From Ampelomyces quisqualis (lineage: Eukaryota > Ascomycota > Dothideomycetes > Pleosporales > Phaeosphaeriaceae): a stretch of 64,000 nucleotides of DNA. The first letter of the stretch is position 1, and each line of letters starts with the position of its first letter. Made by a program: the position numbers and the translations under genes. Below are positions 22,586-33,826 of this stretch, piece after piece. The stretch is from contig JAGTXZ010000014.1 of NCBI GenBank assembly GCA_018398575.1, forward strand, positions 2,294,001 to 2,358,000. Reading direction: 5' to 3'. Under the pieces are notes generated by a model. That model saw only the letters and a list, made by a program, of their open reading frames with translations, did no database searches and had not been told where the DNA came from.

Positions 22586-24015
22586 ATGATGTATGCAGGC
22601 ACAATGTCGTGTCCAGTACTCACACCGCCCGAGCCTCTCACTCCACCCGCACAGGAAGAGCTCCCTGTTGAAGAAGAGGAGAAGCCAAAAGAGCAGGCAC
22701 CGAAACCTGCCCATCGCTGCATATCATCAGTGCCGCCGGCCAAACCGTTGCCGATACTGCCGCTCGACACATTTTTGCCCAGGCATGATATCAGCAACTA
22801 CGAATCAGCACTCGAACGTGCTGTTCAAGAACTGCAGAACGACTTCCAGTCTGGCGCTCGGCAGCTTGCTGATGCTTCTCTAAGCCACCTTGCCCATATA
22901 ACAGAAATCGGAGCCTCTGTGGCAACGACATGGGGGTAGGTCTCCTCGGAAGTGCAATATGTAGAGTTGCTGACATACCATGAAGCAAATTCTGGGCGAT
23001 CATGGTGCATGCCGCAAAACAACTTGGTCAAGCACGCCCAAGCATGAGCGCGGCCATAACGTCTTGCCTCCTTCGCACGCTCGAGCGCATTGCCAGACGC
23101 TGGAACGACGAGCAAGAAAGAGGGCAGAGAAACACATCTGACCTCGTCAACATCGCCAGAGCCCTCCTAGAGCAAATCCGAAAAGAACGCAGCCAGATCA
23201 GCGCCAGACTTGACGAGAACTTCACATCGTGGCTTAAAGACCGCTACGGCGAGGTCTCTTCCATGCTCATTGCATCCTCCCCCGTCCTCCCAGTAGCCTA
23301 CTCTTCCCGCCCTCTTTCATCCCGCCCAGTAACCCAACGCCCGAGGAGCCGCACAACGATCCGCCTCCTAGCCCTCAGCAACTCAAGCACAATCCGCACC
23401 GCTATCCTGGACACGCTTCGCTCACTAACACAATTCGACATCCACCTGACCATCCTCGAATCCCGTCCGCGCTGCGAAGGCGCCGACATGGCCGCGTCCA
23501 TCCTCTCGGCCGCCGGCGACCAGACGAGGCTGACAACGCGCATCGTACCAGACTGCGCCGTCGGCACAGCTACACGCAACGTAGACATTGTGCTTCTCGG
23601 CGCAGACCGCATTTCCTCCACAGGCGACGTGAGTAATAAATCTGGCTCCCTGGCCGCTGCCATCTGCGCAAAGCAGCAGAACAAAGACGTCGCTGTCGTT
23701 GTCGTAAGTGACATTGATAAAATTGCTCCTCCGGCGGTCCAAGAGCAGGCGTCGGAGCTTCATCCTTCGCGCGAGCTGTCGTCGGCTTGGGCCCCGGATA
23801 CGCGGAACAAGCTTGAGGAACAGGGCAATGTGGAGGTTTTTGGCGCGTGGTTTGAGTGGGTTCCTGCGGGGTTGGTGGATGCGTATGTTACGGAGCTAGG
23901 GGTGTTGGAGCTGGATGATGTGGAGAGGATGGCGAGGGAGATTCAGGAGTTGGATGAGTATATTTTCCAGGCGAAGAAGGAGGATGGGGTGATGGAGGGA
24001 GATGGGGAGGTGTGA
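22586..24015 (+). CDS. eIF2B alpha/beta/delta-fold protein (IF-2B family)
   Basis: Two exons, 22586-22935 and 22986-24015, about 459 residues from the first in-frame ATG; the intron is 50 bases. The open frame extends upstream to about 22430 through a Lys-rich stretch (LFKKKKKPDD) without an ATG, so a 5' exon may be missing. Residues 1-60 are Pro/Glu-rich. The rest has the helical N-domain and the Rossmann-like domain of the eIF2B-alpha/MtnA superfamily: IRLLALSNSSTIRTAILDTL, then IVPDCAVGTATRNVDIVLLGADRI with GDVSNKSGSLAAAI directly after. It lacks the NUDIX domain fused to this fold in many fungal homologues. It is probably not a core eIF2B subunit because the C-terminal block is divergent and acidic (ELDEYIFQAKKEDG). 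Substrate unknown. Confidence 0.75.
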
Positions 24016-24272
24016 ACAGGTAATGCAAGGGTTGCACGTGGAAAACATCCTACATCGTAGGCGTTGGAGGTGGGTGTGTGTGCGTCTACTATTTTGTCAC
24101 CAGCGTGTAAAGCCGCATACGAAAGCTATAATTGGCATGTTGCAGGCGTTCAGGAACCAATCAATTCGAAGTATCTTATCAACGCCAGCCCAACTGACAC
24201 AAAGCAATGCCGCTGAAACTCCGTGTTCTTACAGTGCTTGGCCGCGTGTCTGCCCGCTCGCATGCTCTGTCT

Positions 24273-25022
24273 TCAAATCAGGTGCTTGCTCCTGAAGTAC
24301 GCCCGAAGATAAACAACCTGCCAGGCGCCCAGGCCGACCAGCATACCCATCGTCCCCAACGCAAACCACTTGACGCGCTCATTAGTGCTCTCATTCGTGT
24401 CTCTCAGCTTCTGCTCGCGCGCCCTCAGGTAGTCCATTTCGGTGACAATCTCGCCGACCGTCTCCTCGATCCTGCGCAGCTCGGCCTCGACGGGCTTGAG
24501 CTTCTCGTTGGCGCCAATGGTGTTCCAGTCCTTGGCATCGGCTCCTATGTCGATGTCCAGCTCGACGTGGCGCGAACTGGCGGCTTTGGGGGCGCCCGTG
24601 TACACATTCTCGAAACACACGTCGAAGGCCGAGTCGGCGAGCGACGTGAAGACGTAGCGGTTCTCGCCAACGACGTCTTTGGGGCGATGGTAGTCGTTGC
24701 CCATGGCATCGCGGATCTAGACGGCCATCAGTCCTCGTTCGTCCATGCTGGGCCGCATCTTGGTGTGCAGAGACATGCGGCGCATGTCGGGTAGAGAGCA
24801 AACATGACATACATGCATGTCAACCCTCTGGCCATCTCCCCTGTACCCGTCCAAAATCGCCGTGACGACTACCAATTGCTCGTTGGCAACAAAGTTGCGC
24901 ACGCATCGCTCGTACTTGGCCGCATCGTGCTCTGAGACGGGGTGGAGGTCGAATTTAAGGGCGGCGGCGAGAGGCAGGAGCGCCAGCAGCACGCAGCTGA
25001 CGAGTCGTGATAGCCGATCCAT
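24273..25022 (-). CDS. ERV25: p24-family ER-Golgi cargo receptor
   Basis: Two exons, 25022-24813 and 24716-24273, 217 residues; intron 96 bases with an ACTGATGG branch site. Signal peptide at residues 1-21 (VSCVLLALLPLAAA), then a GOLD domain with the conserved Cys pair (YERC and DVCFEN), a helical stem with LRRIEETVGEIVTEMDYLR, and one transmembrane span ending in a short cytosolic tail YLRAYFRSKHLI. The tail combines a di-aromatic COPII signal with a basic C-terminus, as in the p24-delta/Erv25 branch. It cycles between ER and Golgi in complex with Emp24 and helps export GPI-anchored proteins. Length and order match the family. Confidence 0.92.
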
Positions 25023-25411
25023 GGTGTTGAGCTGTGGGTGGGCGCCCTCGTGAGCTTCAGATGGTCGCGGGGTGGTTTCGCCGAGAGTACAGGTGTCGCG
25101 CGGAGGCTCTGGTGCAGGTGGTCACATGTTTGCGCTAGGCTCAGTGGGGGAAGGCGCCGGGGATACTTAGGCCTTAATGTCAGAAAGACCCCTCGATCGA
25201 CGCCTTCACTCCATCTTCTTTCACCGCACATCGATCTTTGTAGTCATCTTCACATGCATCATGGCTCGTTGATGTACTACCGTTCGTTTCTAGATACCGT
25301 AATCTGTCTAACTCTATCTTCCATGGGAAAAGAAACCCTATACGCCGTGCATTCTCCTCACCCGCCTACCACGCAGTCGTTCCTGAGAGTCGCGCTCCAT
25401 CGCAGCGCCGT
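25023..25411. other. Intergenic region
   Basis: About 390 bases upstream of ERV25 and downstream of the next minus-strand gene. Nothing seen. Confidence 0.35.
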
Positions 25412-27613
25412 TCAGGACCATCGCTGGAGCCAGGCCTCAATTGGAGCTGGGTGATGTGGCTTGGAGGCTGCCTTCTCGGGGTAGGGCTGTTCGGATTGCT
25501 GAGGCACCTCTTCAGCCATCATCGCATTATTCGTGAGGACCCACCGGACGCTGGGAAAGCAAATCTCACAGCCCCGGCTAGTCTCAGGAAACTCCTCACC
25601 GTGATGACATCGACGAGGTAGGTCCTCATATGGTATCTCCCGGAAGCCTGGCTTGATGAGAAAGTCTGGTGGGTATACTGAGCGATCTTTTGAACCAGGC
25701 ACAGGAAGCATACCGCAAGGTGCCGAGATGCGAGTGTTGGGGTCATCGATCCTCGAGTCGATCAAGACAAAGATGTTATCTGTGACCAGCGCATGAAGGT
25801 CGCAAACCTGGGAAATTTGCTGACACCGAGGGAGCTGCTGCTTGTCTCCGGTGCCTTCCTTGCCTCGTTTTTGGAGTTTCTCTCGCTCGACAATTCCCGC
25901 CTTCGTCTGAATGTACTGGACTGGGAACTTTAGATGATCGAGGGTGATAGCAAAGTATCCAGGTTCCTTCTCTTGGCGATATTCCAGGAGGGAATCGCCG
26001 GCCAGCTTTCCGCAGTGACACGGATCATGGGCATTCGGATCCCAGGCTTCATCTTCCCCGAAGGACCACAGCCACAGTGGAATTGTGGTTCTATCTTTAC
26101 ATCGCAAAACCTGATTCTGGGATCGAAGCTCCTCTTGGAGTGGGCTCAGTCCATAATTCTCGTTGTACGGAGTGTAATCGACGATTCCAACGTTCACGAG
26201 GTGCTGTTCCTCATAGCCGGTGAGGTAGGCCCTATGGGTGTTGATCTCCGGACTCATCAAGTCACGGTTCTCAGCATGGACTTCATAACGAGCGTTGCGC
26301 GTACGCAGCCACTGTGCTTGTTCGACGTCTTCTAACGTGTTGATTGGCAACAGCTGGTCGTGAGCGACCATCCCGTGAGCGATATGCCAATAGAGGGACA
26401 ACATTTCAAGGAATGGGTTGCGGCCATCATTTGGGCTCTGCAGCTGATACTGTGCACCGACCGGCAGCTGGAGGATATCGGCGTAGTATTGGCCAGGAAC
26501 CCATGTACCAAGTCGATTCTCCATGAACATAATGTCGTCTCTATCTCCATCAATGGATCTAAGGTTGGTGTACATTGTCTGATACTCGCTTCGGGTGTCT
26601 AGATTGGTCCAATCATGGACTATTCCGGCATGAATGTAACGATGCTTCATCTGCTTTGCTACGTCGGGTTCTAGCTGAAAGATGGGCTGCTTATGCTGGT
26701 CTTGGAGAAGTTTCACATATTGCTGCATCTCTGCGAGCGTGCCTATGCAAGTGGCATCTCCGAGCTCAATGGGCTCGGTTCCTGTCGACATGTACACTTT
26801 CGGGGTGGTAACAGCATCCTGGTCCAACGTGGGAATCTGGCGATGATCGATGTCGGAGAGTGCGACGTCGTGAGCGACATCCTTGATGATGGTCGGATAA
26901 ATCTCATTGGGGTGAGTATAAATCTTGAGCTTGTCATCAACATGATCGAAAAGCGTTGACAGGTTGGACAACTCGACAAATGCTTCTTGCATAGTCTGAC
27001 ACTCGGAGACTGCCACCAGGCCGCAAAGCTCGAGGAACACCTGCTCGGCCTCAAGAGTTTCGAGAAAGTTGTTCAACTTCTCCGCGAGAACCGCCTTGAT
27101 CCCATTATCCTCGATTTCAAGGAAGTGCGCCGCCTTCAATTCGAATGAGGCGCGGGAGCTCTGGCTCGACGCTGCCGGCGAGCCGGGTAGCACCTTCACG
27201 CGCCAGGACTCGATGTTTACAGCGAGGTCGTCAGAGGCGGGAATGGGAATGGGGACAGGTGGCGCGTGATCGTCCGTCACAAACAACTGGTGTCCACCGT
27301 AGACACACCAGAGCATAGAACCGACGAGGCAGAACGTGAGTAACCCATCCATGGCATCCACTAGGAGCCAGAGCTCGACCAAGGAGCCAACGACGAGGGC
27401 TGCGCTCTTGACGGCGAAGCGGAGGGCTTCATCGTGCGCAGGAGCAGGGTGGATCTCGACGATGTCTTGGGTGTTGTGGGCGATGGCCGGGGACGGGTGA
27501 TCGACAGACTTGAACTTAGGAGAGACCGCGTAGGGCGGGGAGGCATCTGAGCTAGTCGGAGGTGTAGTCTGGGGAGGGGCGCATGTATGCGTCGTCTTGG
27601 TGATGGTCGACAT
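25412..27613 (-). CDS. Large hypothetical membrane-anchored protein
   Basis: Single exon, 733 residues, ATG at 27613 (the frame continues ten codons upstream without an ATG). Residues 1-60 are Thr/Pro-rich. Two adjacent hydrophobic segments lie near residues 68-100 (AALVVGSLVELWLLV and LLTFCLVGSMLWCVYGG), then about 620 hydrophilic residues with Trp/Tyr-rich patches. Two Cys/His clusters appear in the C-terminal third, CHCGKLAGD and RRCHHGEEFPETSRGCEICF; the second has spacing that could bind a metal. I recognise no domain. The long intact frame, ATG context and balanced codon use make it a real gene. A guess would be a membrane-anchored protein with a cytosolic or lumenal metal-binding region; this is inference only. 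Confidence 0.75.
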   Translation of the reverse strand: MSTITKTTHTCAPPQTTPPTSSDASPPYAVSPKFKSVDHPSPAIAHNTQDIVEIHPAPAHDEALRFAVKSAALVVGSLVELWLLVDAMDGLLTFCLVGSMLWCVYGGHQLFVTDDHAPPVPIPIPASDDLAVNIESWRVKVLPGSPAASSQSSRASFELKAAHFLEIEDNGIKAVLAEKLNNFLETLEAEQVFLELCGLVAVSECQTMQEAFVELSNLSTLFDHVDDKLKIYTHPNEIYPTIIKDVAHDVALSDIDHRQIPTLDQDAVTTPKVYMSTGTEPIELGDATCIGTLAEMQQYVKLLQDQHKQPIFQLEPDVAKQMKHRYIHAGIVHDWTNLDTRSEYQTMYTNLRSIDGDRDDIMFMENRLGTWVPGQYYADILQLPVGAQYQLQSPNDGRNPFLEMLSLYWHIAHGMVAHDQLLPINTLEDVEQAQWLRTRNARYEVHAENRDLMSPEINTHRAYLTGYEEQHLVNVGIVDYTPYNENYGLSPLQEELRSQNQVLRCKDRTTIPLWLWSFGEDEAWDPNAHDPCHCGKLAGDSLLEYRQEKEPGYFAITLDHLKFPVQYIQTKAGIVEREKLQKRGKEGTGDKQQLPRCQQISQVCDLHALVTDNIFVLIDSRIDDPNTRISAPCGMLPVPGSKDRSVYPPDFLIKPGFREIPYEDLPRRCHHGEEFPETSRGCEICFPSVRWVLTNNAMMAEEVPQQSEQPYPEKAASKPHHPAPIEAWLQRWS

Positions 27614-28511
27614 GTTGTCGGTTCGAGGGCTTTTGTGAAACACTGATATTTACAATTAGTACAAAGTCTGAACTTTTTAGAAAGATACGAACCTATTGAA
27701 GGACTGTATACAAGCTGTATCGCTTGGTAGTGGAGGCTGTTGAGCGCGGTATGTGTAGACAGAATACTTGATGTAGCATGTACGCAGGCGAGTCCAACGT
27801 CCAATCAATGACTTGAGTGGAAGTTGGGTCGATGCAAGCGCTCCAAGGTGATGGATTGTCAACAAGGAGGGAAGAATGAGCTATTATAGAAGGGCGTCAG
27901 ACGCTAGCGGGCATTAAGGTGGTGGTCGGCGTGAAAGTCGTCTGGCGTTGTAGGTCAACAATGTCGATAACAACGTCATCGCTGTGTTGTTCGAGGAATT
28001 GGGTGATTCACTTGATACTCTGGGGTCTTGTGGTGTTGATCAACAATGTGGAGGACAACGTCATCGCTCGAGGTGCGAGTTGGGCGAGCACTTGGAGAAT
28101 CACTTCCATGGTCGGGGAGGTCTCGCAATCCTATCAAAGCGACAGGTTAATTCTCTGCCCTGGATGATAGCAGTATGTGGGCAATGGGGAGGTTGACGTT
28201 GTCAGGTCTGCCATGAGATACATTGGAGGTCAGGACCTAGGTCCATTACTCACTCCATGTGCGATGAAGAAAGTTGCTATTGTTTGAACATGAGGTTAAA
28301 GTAGTATGTATATCATTATAAGAGTCTTCGCTCAGTCTAGAGAGACATGATATATGTGTACCTGAGTAGGCGCATGTGGCTGGGTACCATATTCTCGTAG
28401 CTCAAGTGCCTGGTAGCAAATAGCTGTACCCTAATTGCTTCCAAAGCGCAAACAGAAGACCTCTAAACATATTTGACTTCCCTATCACGCTCGTACTCAC
28501 CCGAAACTTAT
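27614..28511. other. Intergenic region
   Basis: About 900 bases. Two imperfect copies of a motif reading ACAACGTCATCGCT, each preceded by CAACAATGT, occur around 27957-27982 and 28042-28068. No gene is supported. Confidence 0.4.
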
Positions 28512-29257
28512 CTAGAGACTCCTCTCCGTCACTTCAACCTTCTCGTATCCTTTTTTGGGCTTTTCATTACTATGGCTGAGCACCTCGTTGGTTTCGTTCA
28601 CACCCTTTGTATTACCCGAGTCTTGCATCTTATCGTATTTTCCGAGGCGAGTGAAGCGGCGATAGACACGATAATCAAGATATGTGGCGAGCGCAGTACT
28701 GACACTATCGTCGTTTAGACCCAGTAGATATTGAAATTTTGATGAAGAGGTGTGACTTACAGCCCAACTAAGGTGAACGTGAACAAGACTTTGAACAATT
28801 GGCAAACTCTGATTCCAATACTTTTCCTCCAATTTTGCTTGTTGCAAGCGTGGGTGAGTGTTCCGCTACTCCACCACGTGTACAGCGCAAACCCAACGGC
28901 CCAAATCAAAAGGAGGACACTGTTCGTAATCATGTTTGTATGAGGGTGGATACCGGTATAAAAATGCAGAACGATCGTTATGAGAAGCGATAAGGTGGTG
29001 AGTCCCGAGACAGTGAGAAGCTGGAGAAGGAGTTAGGCTGCGAGTAGTTCTCGTGAAATGGAAAGCGTCTCTAAGTAGGATATGCTTACCAGAAGGTACG
29101 TCCATGGTATATAAAATTTGTCGTGGTTGAGCTGCCAGACAAAGTAGGACAGAATGGCACTGACTATCATCGACGATACAAGTTGCGCACTGCGAACAGA
29201 GTGGAAAGGCACACGCGGATATTGTACCAGTTGGGCGCGGGTCTTGCGTCCAATCAT
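28512..29257 (-). CDS. Four-span membrane protein, MARVEL-like
   Basis: Three exons: 29257-29090, 29020-28761 and 28704-28512; 206 residues. The first intron (69 bases) ends CCTAACTCCTTCTCCAG, a textbook branch site and acceptor. Four hydrophobic segments follow one another: AQLVSSMIVSAILSYFVWQL, a long second segment around LTTLSLLITIVLHFYTG, NSVLLLIWAVGFALYTWW, and LFKVLFTFTLVGLVSTALA. A basic, Glu/Lys-rich cytosolic tail of about 50 residues ends the protein. Size and topology fit fungal MARVEL-domain proteins of the plasma membrane, which have little sequence conservation, so the family call rests on topology. No neighbour suggests a pathway. Confidence 0.7.
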
Positions 29258-29964
29258 CTTTTCGAATATTAGCGATATGTCAGGCTGAATTGCAATGACG
29301 ATATCGTAAAATTCTAGAGTCTGCTTACAGCGAAGATGGAAAATCGCAAAGTGTTCTTCAGCAGTTCGGGAATTTTGTTGATATTACCACATAGCAATAA
29401 CTAGCGGGCGTCTGATCGAGAATGACAAAGAATGCCGAGCGGCTACAGTGATTTACGGATTCAGCCCCCATGTTCGTGCTCAACTGGGGGCCAAAAGTGG
29501 TCGTCCAAGGCTTACTGACCGTGTCTTGGCAGGGGTATGACAGCCCGGGATCTAAGTATAGTCCGCTCCTATTTGTTTGGTAGTCAACTAGGGAGTGCTC
29601 TTCGGATATCAGATCTGTAAACAGCCCTGACTATCAAGGCGTTTTACTCATGCGGCTAGCAAACATGCCAGGTCATACCTGCCCTGCATTCACCCCTATT
29701 AGATCCTTGTGCGCAGTTGCCGTTGCATGCATTCCGAGTAGCACTTCTAATCTGCAAGCGCTCGAATTTCCACTGATCGGTGCAAAATGAGACGGTACAG
29801 ATCAGGTATCGTTTCGGCCCCTGGGGACTTGAGGCATCGGGTACTTGCTTTCTTCATCCACTTTCCTACATGGCAACACATCCGTATCCCTCTTTCTTTA
29901 TGTGACTGTAAAAGCTTACACACTCTTTTCCCGCCTAACAATCTTCAAATCACCACTCACTTCA
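29258..29964. other. Divergent intergenic region
   Basis: About 700 bases between the divergent MARVEL-like and protease genes. Nothing supportable. Confidence 0.35.
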
Positions 29965-31516
29965 ATGTTCTTACTTTGGTATTTTGCGTGTGTCGCGGCG
30001 GGCAACTTCTTAGCGGAGGCGAGAGAACTCCAATCTCCATCTAGGGTACGGACATCGTTCATCGTGTTGTAATCCTTCATATTGATCTCATCAGGATGCG
30101 ATTCGACGGGATACCCCGGCTAAGCCCGCAAAAAAGGTCGAGACAAGAATCACGAGGAAGAACAACGGTGACGATCTCCTCTTGCGACCCTTGGTGGGTA
30201 AAGTCCTACCTTACTTTGAGGACATTGCTTTCGACGAGCCTTGTTTGGATCGCACCAAGGTCAGAATAGCAGTGGATACTGGGAGCAGCGACCTGTGGAT
30301 AAATTCCAGCGTCTGGTGTGAGTGCAAAGCTGCTATTTCGAATCCAACGCTATATCCGCAATGCAACCAGATCGAGGCTATGAAAAACAAGAAGCCAGCC
30401 CTTGCACTCAAGTACGATGACAACTTCGAAGCCCACGGAACTATGATGAAAGCAAATCTCTGGTTTGACCGAAAGAAGATAAAGGATATCTGGCTGCTGG
30501 CTGCATGGGAGTTCAAGAACCCCCCGAGCGAGGCCAATGCTCTGAGTGGTAGCATCGGCCTAGGCTACATGGAAGATCAGCAGCTTCGGAACAAGTACGG
30601 CGATATTCGCTACCAAACTCTGCCCATGGTGTTCGAACAGAATGGAAACACAACTTCGGACGCTTACAGCATGTGGTTCCGTAACACAGAGGCCAAACAT
30701 GACTTCTCAGCTAGTATCCTATTTGGTGGCTACGTATCAAACTATTTCAAAGGCACCCTCTCATCTTTCCAGGTGTTACCAGAGCCAGGAATCGTCATTC
30801 AGCTCGATAAGATAACTTTCATGAGCAAGATTGCATTCACTAGCTGTAAAGAATCTCTACCAGTAATGCTCGACACAGGCTCATTTAGCTCGTACCTGCC
30901 TCACGACACTTTCACGGCACTAGCCGACAAGATAGGCAAATACGAATTTGTTGAAAATGCGATTCGTAAGGTCGCACTGTTTGACGATTGTACCGATTTC
31001 AACTGGGATGAACCTTTACGTTTCAAATTTGGAAACAGCGAGATCTCTGTCCCTCTTCGAGACATCATCCGCTTCGCCACCAAAGACGAGGAAGCAGACC
31101 AAACAGCCCCTTTCCGACCAATCAAAAATGCGAAGAAGCAGTGCCTTACTCATGGTGAGAGAGTACCACGCAAAATTTTCCATGAACTCCGTTGACACAT
31201 TATTGTAGGCATCGCAACCTGGCCAGCAGAGACCTCTCGTCAGATGGCTTGGGCTTTCTCGGGTCCAGTCTCGCCATCTGCGCGCCCTATCAGCCGCGCC
31301 ATCCTCGGAATCACCTTCCTTCGTCATGCTTATGTCCTGTACGACATTCCGCAGGGCGAGGTTGCCATTGCGCCAGTCAACGACTGGGCTGTTAGGAATG
31401 TACTGGCTGAGCAGTACTCCTTCATCGATGGCTACGTGCATCAGGGACAAGAAGGCTATGAGCCCCAAGAAAATGTGGCACAACATTGTGCTAAACCTTC
31501 GAGTAAAGCAAAGTAA
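29965..31516 (+). CDS. Secreted aspartic protease (pepsin family A1)
   Basis: Three exons: 29965-30045, 30095-31154 and 31209-31516; 482 residues. Exon 1 encodes a signal peptide, MFLLWYFACVAAGNFLAEA, followed by a propeptide-like basic region. The two catalytic aspartates are in VDTGSSDLW (near residue 80) and VMLDTGSFSSYLP (near 270), each in a hydrophobic context as required. The C-terminal lobe ends with RAILGITFLRHAYVLYDIPQGEVAIAP, the conserved strand before the end of A1 proteases. About 50 polar residues follow; no GPI signal is visible. Cys residues occur in the loop after the first active site (SVWCECK), as in yapsin-like secreted enzymes. It is likely an extracellular acid protease; the substrate is unknown. 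Confidence 0.88.
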
Positions 31517-31874
31517 GCGAAGCTGGTGCGTGTTTATTAGATGGCTACAATCACTCCTTGTGTACGTCTTATTGCTAGTATTCGACTGCAGCACACTCAT
31601 GACATAAAGACCAGTTAAAATGAATGCCCATGCAGCATACTCTGACTTCTGACCCTCAATCGGTTCCAAAGGGGCGTCATTCTGGATGTTTTCACTGCAC
31701 GTTCGGTGCGCTCGGTGTATTGAATTTCGGGAATTAGAATTTGCGCTTCGTCTTAAATGCACTGGATATACAATCTTCCCACATTCCCAACGATACTACC
31801 ATGCTCCGTATCCTTATATACATATTCTTGGTCGCCCATCGTGACGCCTTGCACGACCTAACTAGCTCTCATCA
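31517..31874. other. Convergent intergenic region
   Basis: About 360 bases with the 3' ends of the protease and the next minus-strand gene. Nothing else seen. Confidence 0.35.
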
Positions 31875-32344
31875 TCAATCTTGCAGCGCGTTTAGATCTC
31901 GCTCAAGTTGCCTTCTCCTCTCACAAAACTCTTCTGCCAGCTTGGCTTTGGCTTTATCTTTGGACATTTGGCTCTCCAAGACTGCCTGTCTCGCAGTTTC
32001 AGCCTTGTGCAGCTGAATCTCCCTCATCTCGACTTCGTCTCTTGCTGACAGAGTCAATGTCGCATCTGATATACTGTCAGACATGTGGAATTGTCCATCG
32101 GAACGTAATATGATTGCATACCAATTTTTGCGCGCAGGGGTGGACGCCGGAGGTCTTCGTGACTGGTGTCGTTCTCATCCCACTCTGATCCTCCGAATGT
32201 TGGTGGAGATCCCTCGAAATCTGTAAATATCGTATCGCTGAATTGTTCTTCGAGCGACAAAATTTTGATAACAACAGGGTCTTTGGTGGAAGTAAAAATT
32301 GTCGTTACGGTGGAGGTCATTATTGGTTCGGCGTGCGATAACAT
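31875..32344 (-). CDS. Small hypothetical coiled-coil protein
   Basis: Two exons, 32344-32122 and 32065-31875, intron 56 bases, about 137 residues. The first exon is Ser/Thr/Asp-rich (SLEEQFSDTIFTDFEG); the second is a single charged helix with heptad-like spacing, starting LSARDEVEMREIQLHKAETA and ending RRRQLERDLNALQD. A possible extra 5' exon at 32459-32433 (MYLILAMSP) joins in phase through a 46-base intron with a weak donor and would add a short hydrophobic start. I do not recognise it. Frame continuity across the intron is the main support. Confidence 0.5.
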
Positions 32345-32785
32345 CGTAACATAGTGTTGATGAGGAACACGGCAATCCTGCAAGCCCTGTGATGTTGATA
32401 TCACTTATTAAAGGGCGGGCATATGCAAACACGGGACTCATTGCTAAAATTAGGTACATGTTGCTGCCCTGACTGCGCTTGCCCTGCCTCGCGGAGCACC
32501 TGGTCGTTCTGCTTAGGTGTGGGGGCTATTTGGGGGCCAGCGTTGAAGCGTAACATTTATCGCATGTAAGGCCTCCAGTACCTATCACAGCCACATGTCT
32601 CGGTTCTGCGGGCAGCTCCTTAAGTGCAACGGTAGAGCTGTGCAACAGTGCCTGAAAAGCGCACGTCGCCAACGAGGCAGTCCTTGGCCTGTCATGTTCA
32701 AAATGCACTCCTAGAGCTTTCTGAGCGTGTGTTAATTCACTCAAAAATAGCGAGAAGAAATGTCGCACAAAACCGTGTTGTTCTT
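32345..32785. other. Intergenic region
   Basis: About 440 bases, 3' flank of the DUF6594 gene. A minus-strand open frame over 32526-32960 overlaps the DUF6594 last exon in a different frame and is a shadow. Confidence 0.35.
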
Positions 32786-33826
32786 TCATGTTGCTCCTAG
32801 TTCTGAAGTTTCTGGTGACCAATTGCCGCTCACGAACACCACCAAAACAGCAGCATACGCCGCACAAGCGCCAAAAACGGCCAGTCTCCTGCCATCTGCA
32901 AGAAATACAGCGCAAGCTGCAAACAGGAGAGTGAAAAGAACTATGATACCAATGCGCCAAAAGGGGTTCTCGACAAAGTACAAACTAAGTATAGCGCCGA
33001 GTAGTAAAGCTATGCTGAGTAGAGCGTAAAAGAATTCAACAGCGAGATCCAGCCGCTGTGTATAGAGGTAGGTCACTCTGGGATCGACACGTGTTGATTT
33101 TGATGAGGCGGTAGTCTGCGTGCAGTTCTTAACTCGGGCGTCATAAATTTGCATCGTTATTAGGAACATACCTGCAGCCAGCGAAACAAGTGCTTAGCAA
33201 GGAAGGCGCTCACGCGGTCCTTCCTTTCAGTACAATGTAGTTGGACAAGATCCTGCGTGTTGGAATAATTGCTATTGTAGATAGTTTCGCTAGAACCGAG
33301 TAGAGATGGGCCCTTGCCGTAAAATTCGGCGGTGAAAGCTTCAAGCACACCTGTTGAAGGCGTGGCAAGAGCAGCGGTCTTGCTCTGTCGGATCAAAGTT
33401 TCCTCTGAATATGCATCAGGAATCGGTATGTGCAATGTTCAGCATTCAGACGTGCTTACGATATTCTCGAAGAGTAGCTCGCGTTCTGTGCATCAAGTTC
33501 CAACGCTCATGTTGTTTCGAGCTACTGTCTTTATTTGCCTCGAAATCTTCCCACGAGCGAGCGCACTTTCTGGCCTCGAGATCATATGGAGGCTGAGCGT
33601 CCACTCTGTCAAGTTCGTCCAATCTATCCTGCAAATATGCAAGTTCAGCCTGCAGGTACAAGAGGTTCCTCGCCGCAAGTCGGTCGAATCTTTTGAAGAG
33701 GAAGCTCTCGGAGTTTGAGTTATACGACATGAAGGCTGACAGGGATGAAAAACCTCGTAATGGACGAGGCTCTGGCGGGCCACCTTGCTGCGAGCCGGCT
33801 GAGAACTCTATGTCTGGAGGATACAT
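32786..33826 (-). CDS. DUF6594-domain membrane protein
   Basis: Three exons: 33826-33460, 33404-33172 and 33115-32786, about 309 residues; introns of 55 and 56 bases. The family signature is clear near residue 30: GFSSLSAFMSYNSNSESFLF then KRFDRLAARNLLYLQAELAY, a helical block, then a second helical block ending REYQETLIRQSK. The C-terminus has three close hydrophobic segments, LLSIALLLGAILSLYFV, IGIIVLFTLLFAACAVFLA and VFGACAAYAAVLVVFVSG. DUF6594 proteins are common in plant-associated ascomycetes and unassigned in function. The start used is the first ATG; the frame extends a further 14 codons. Confidence 0.8.
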
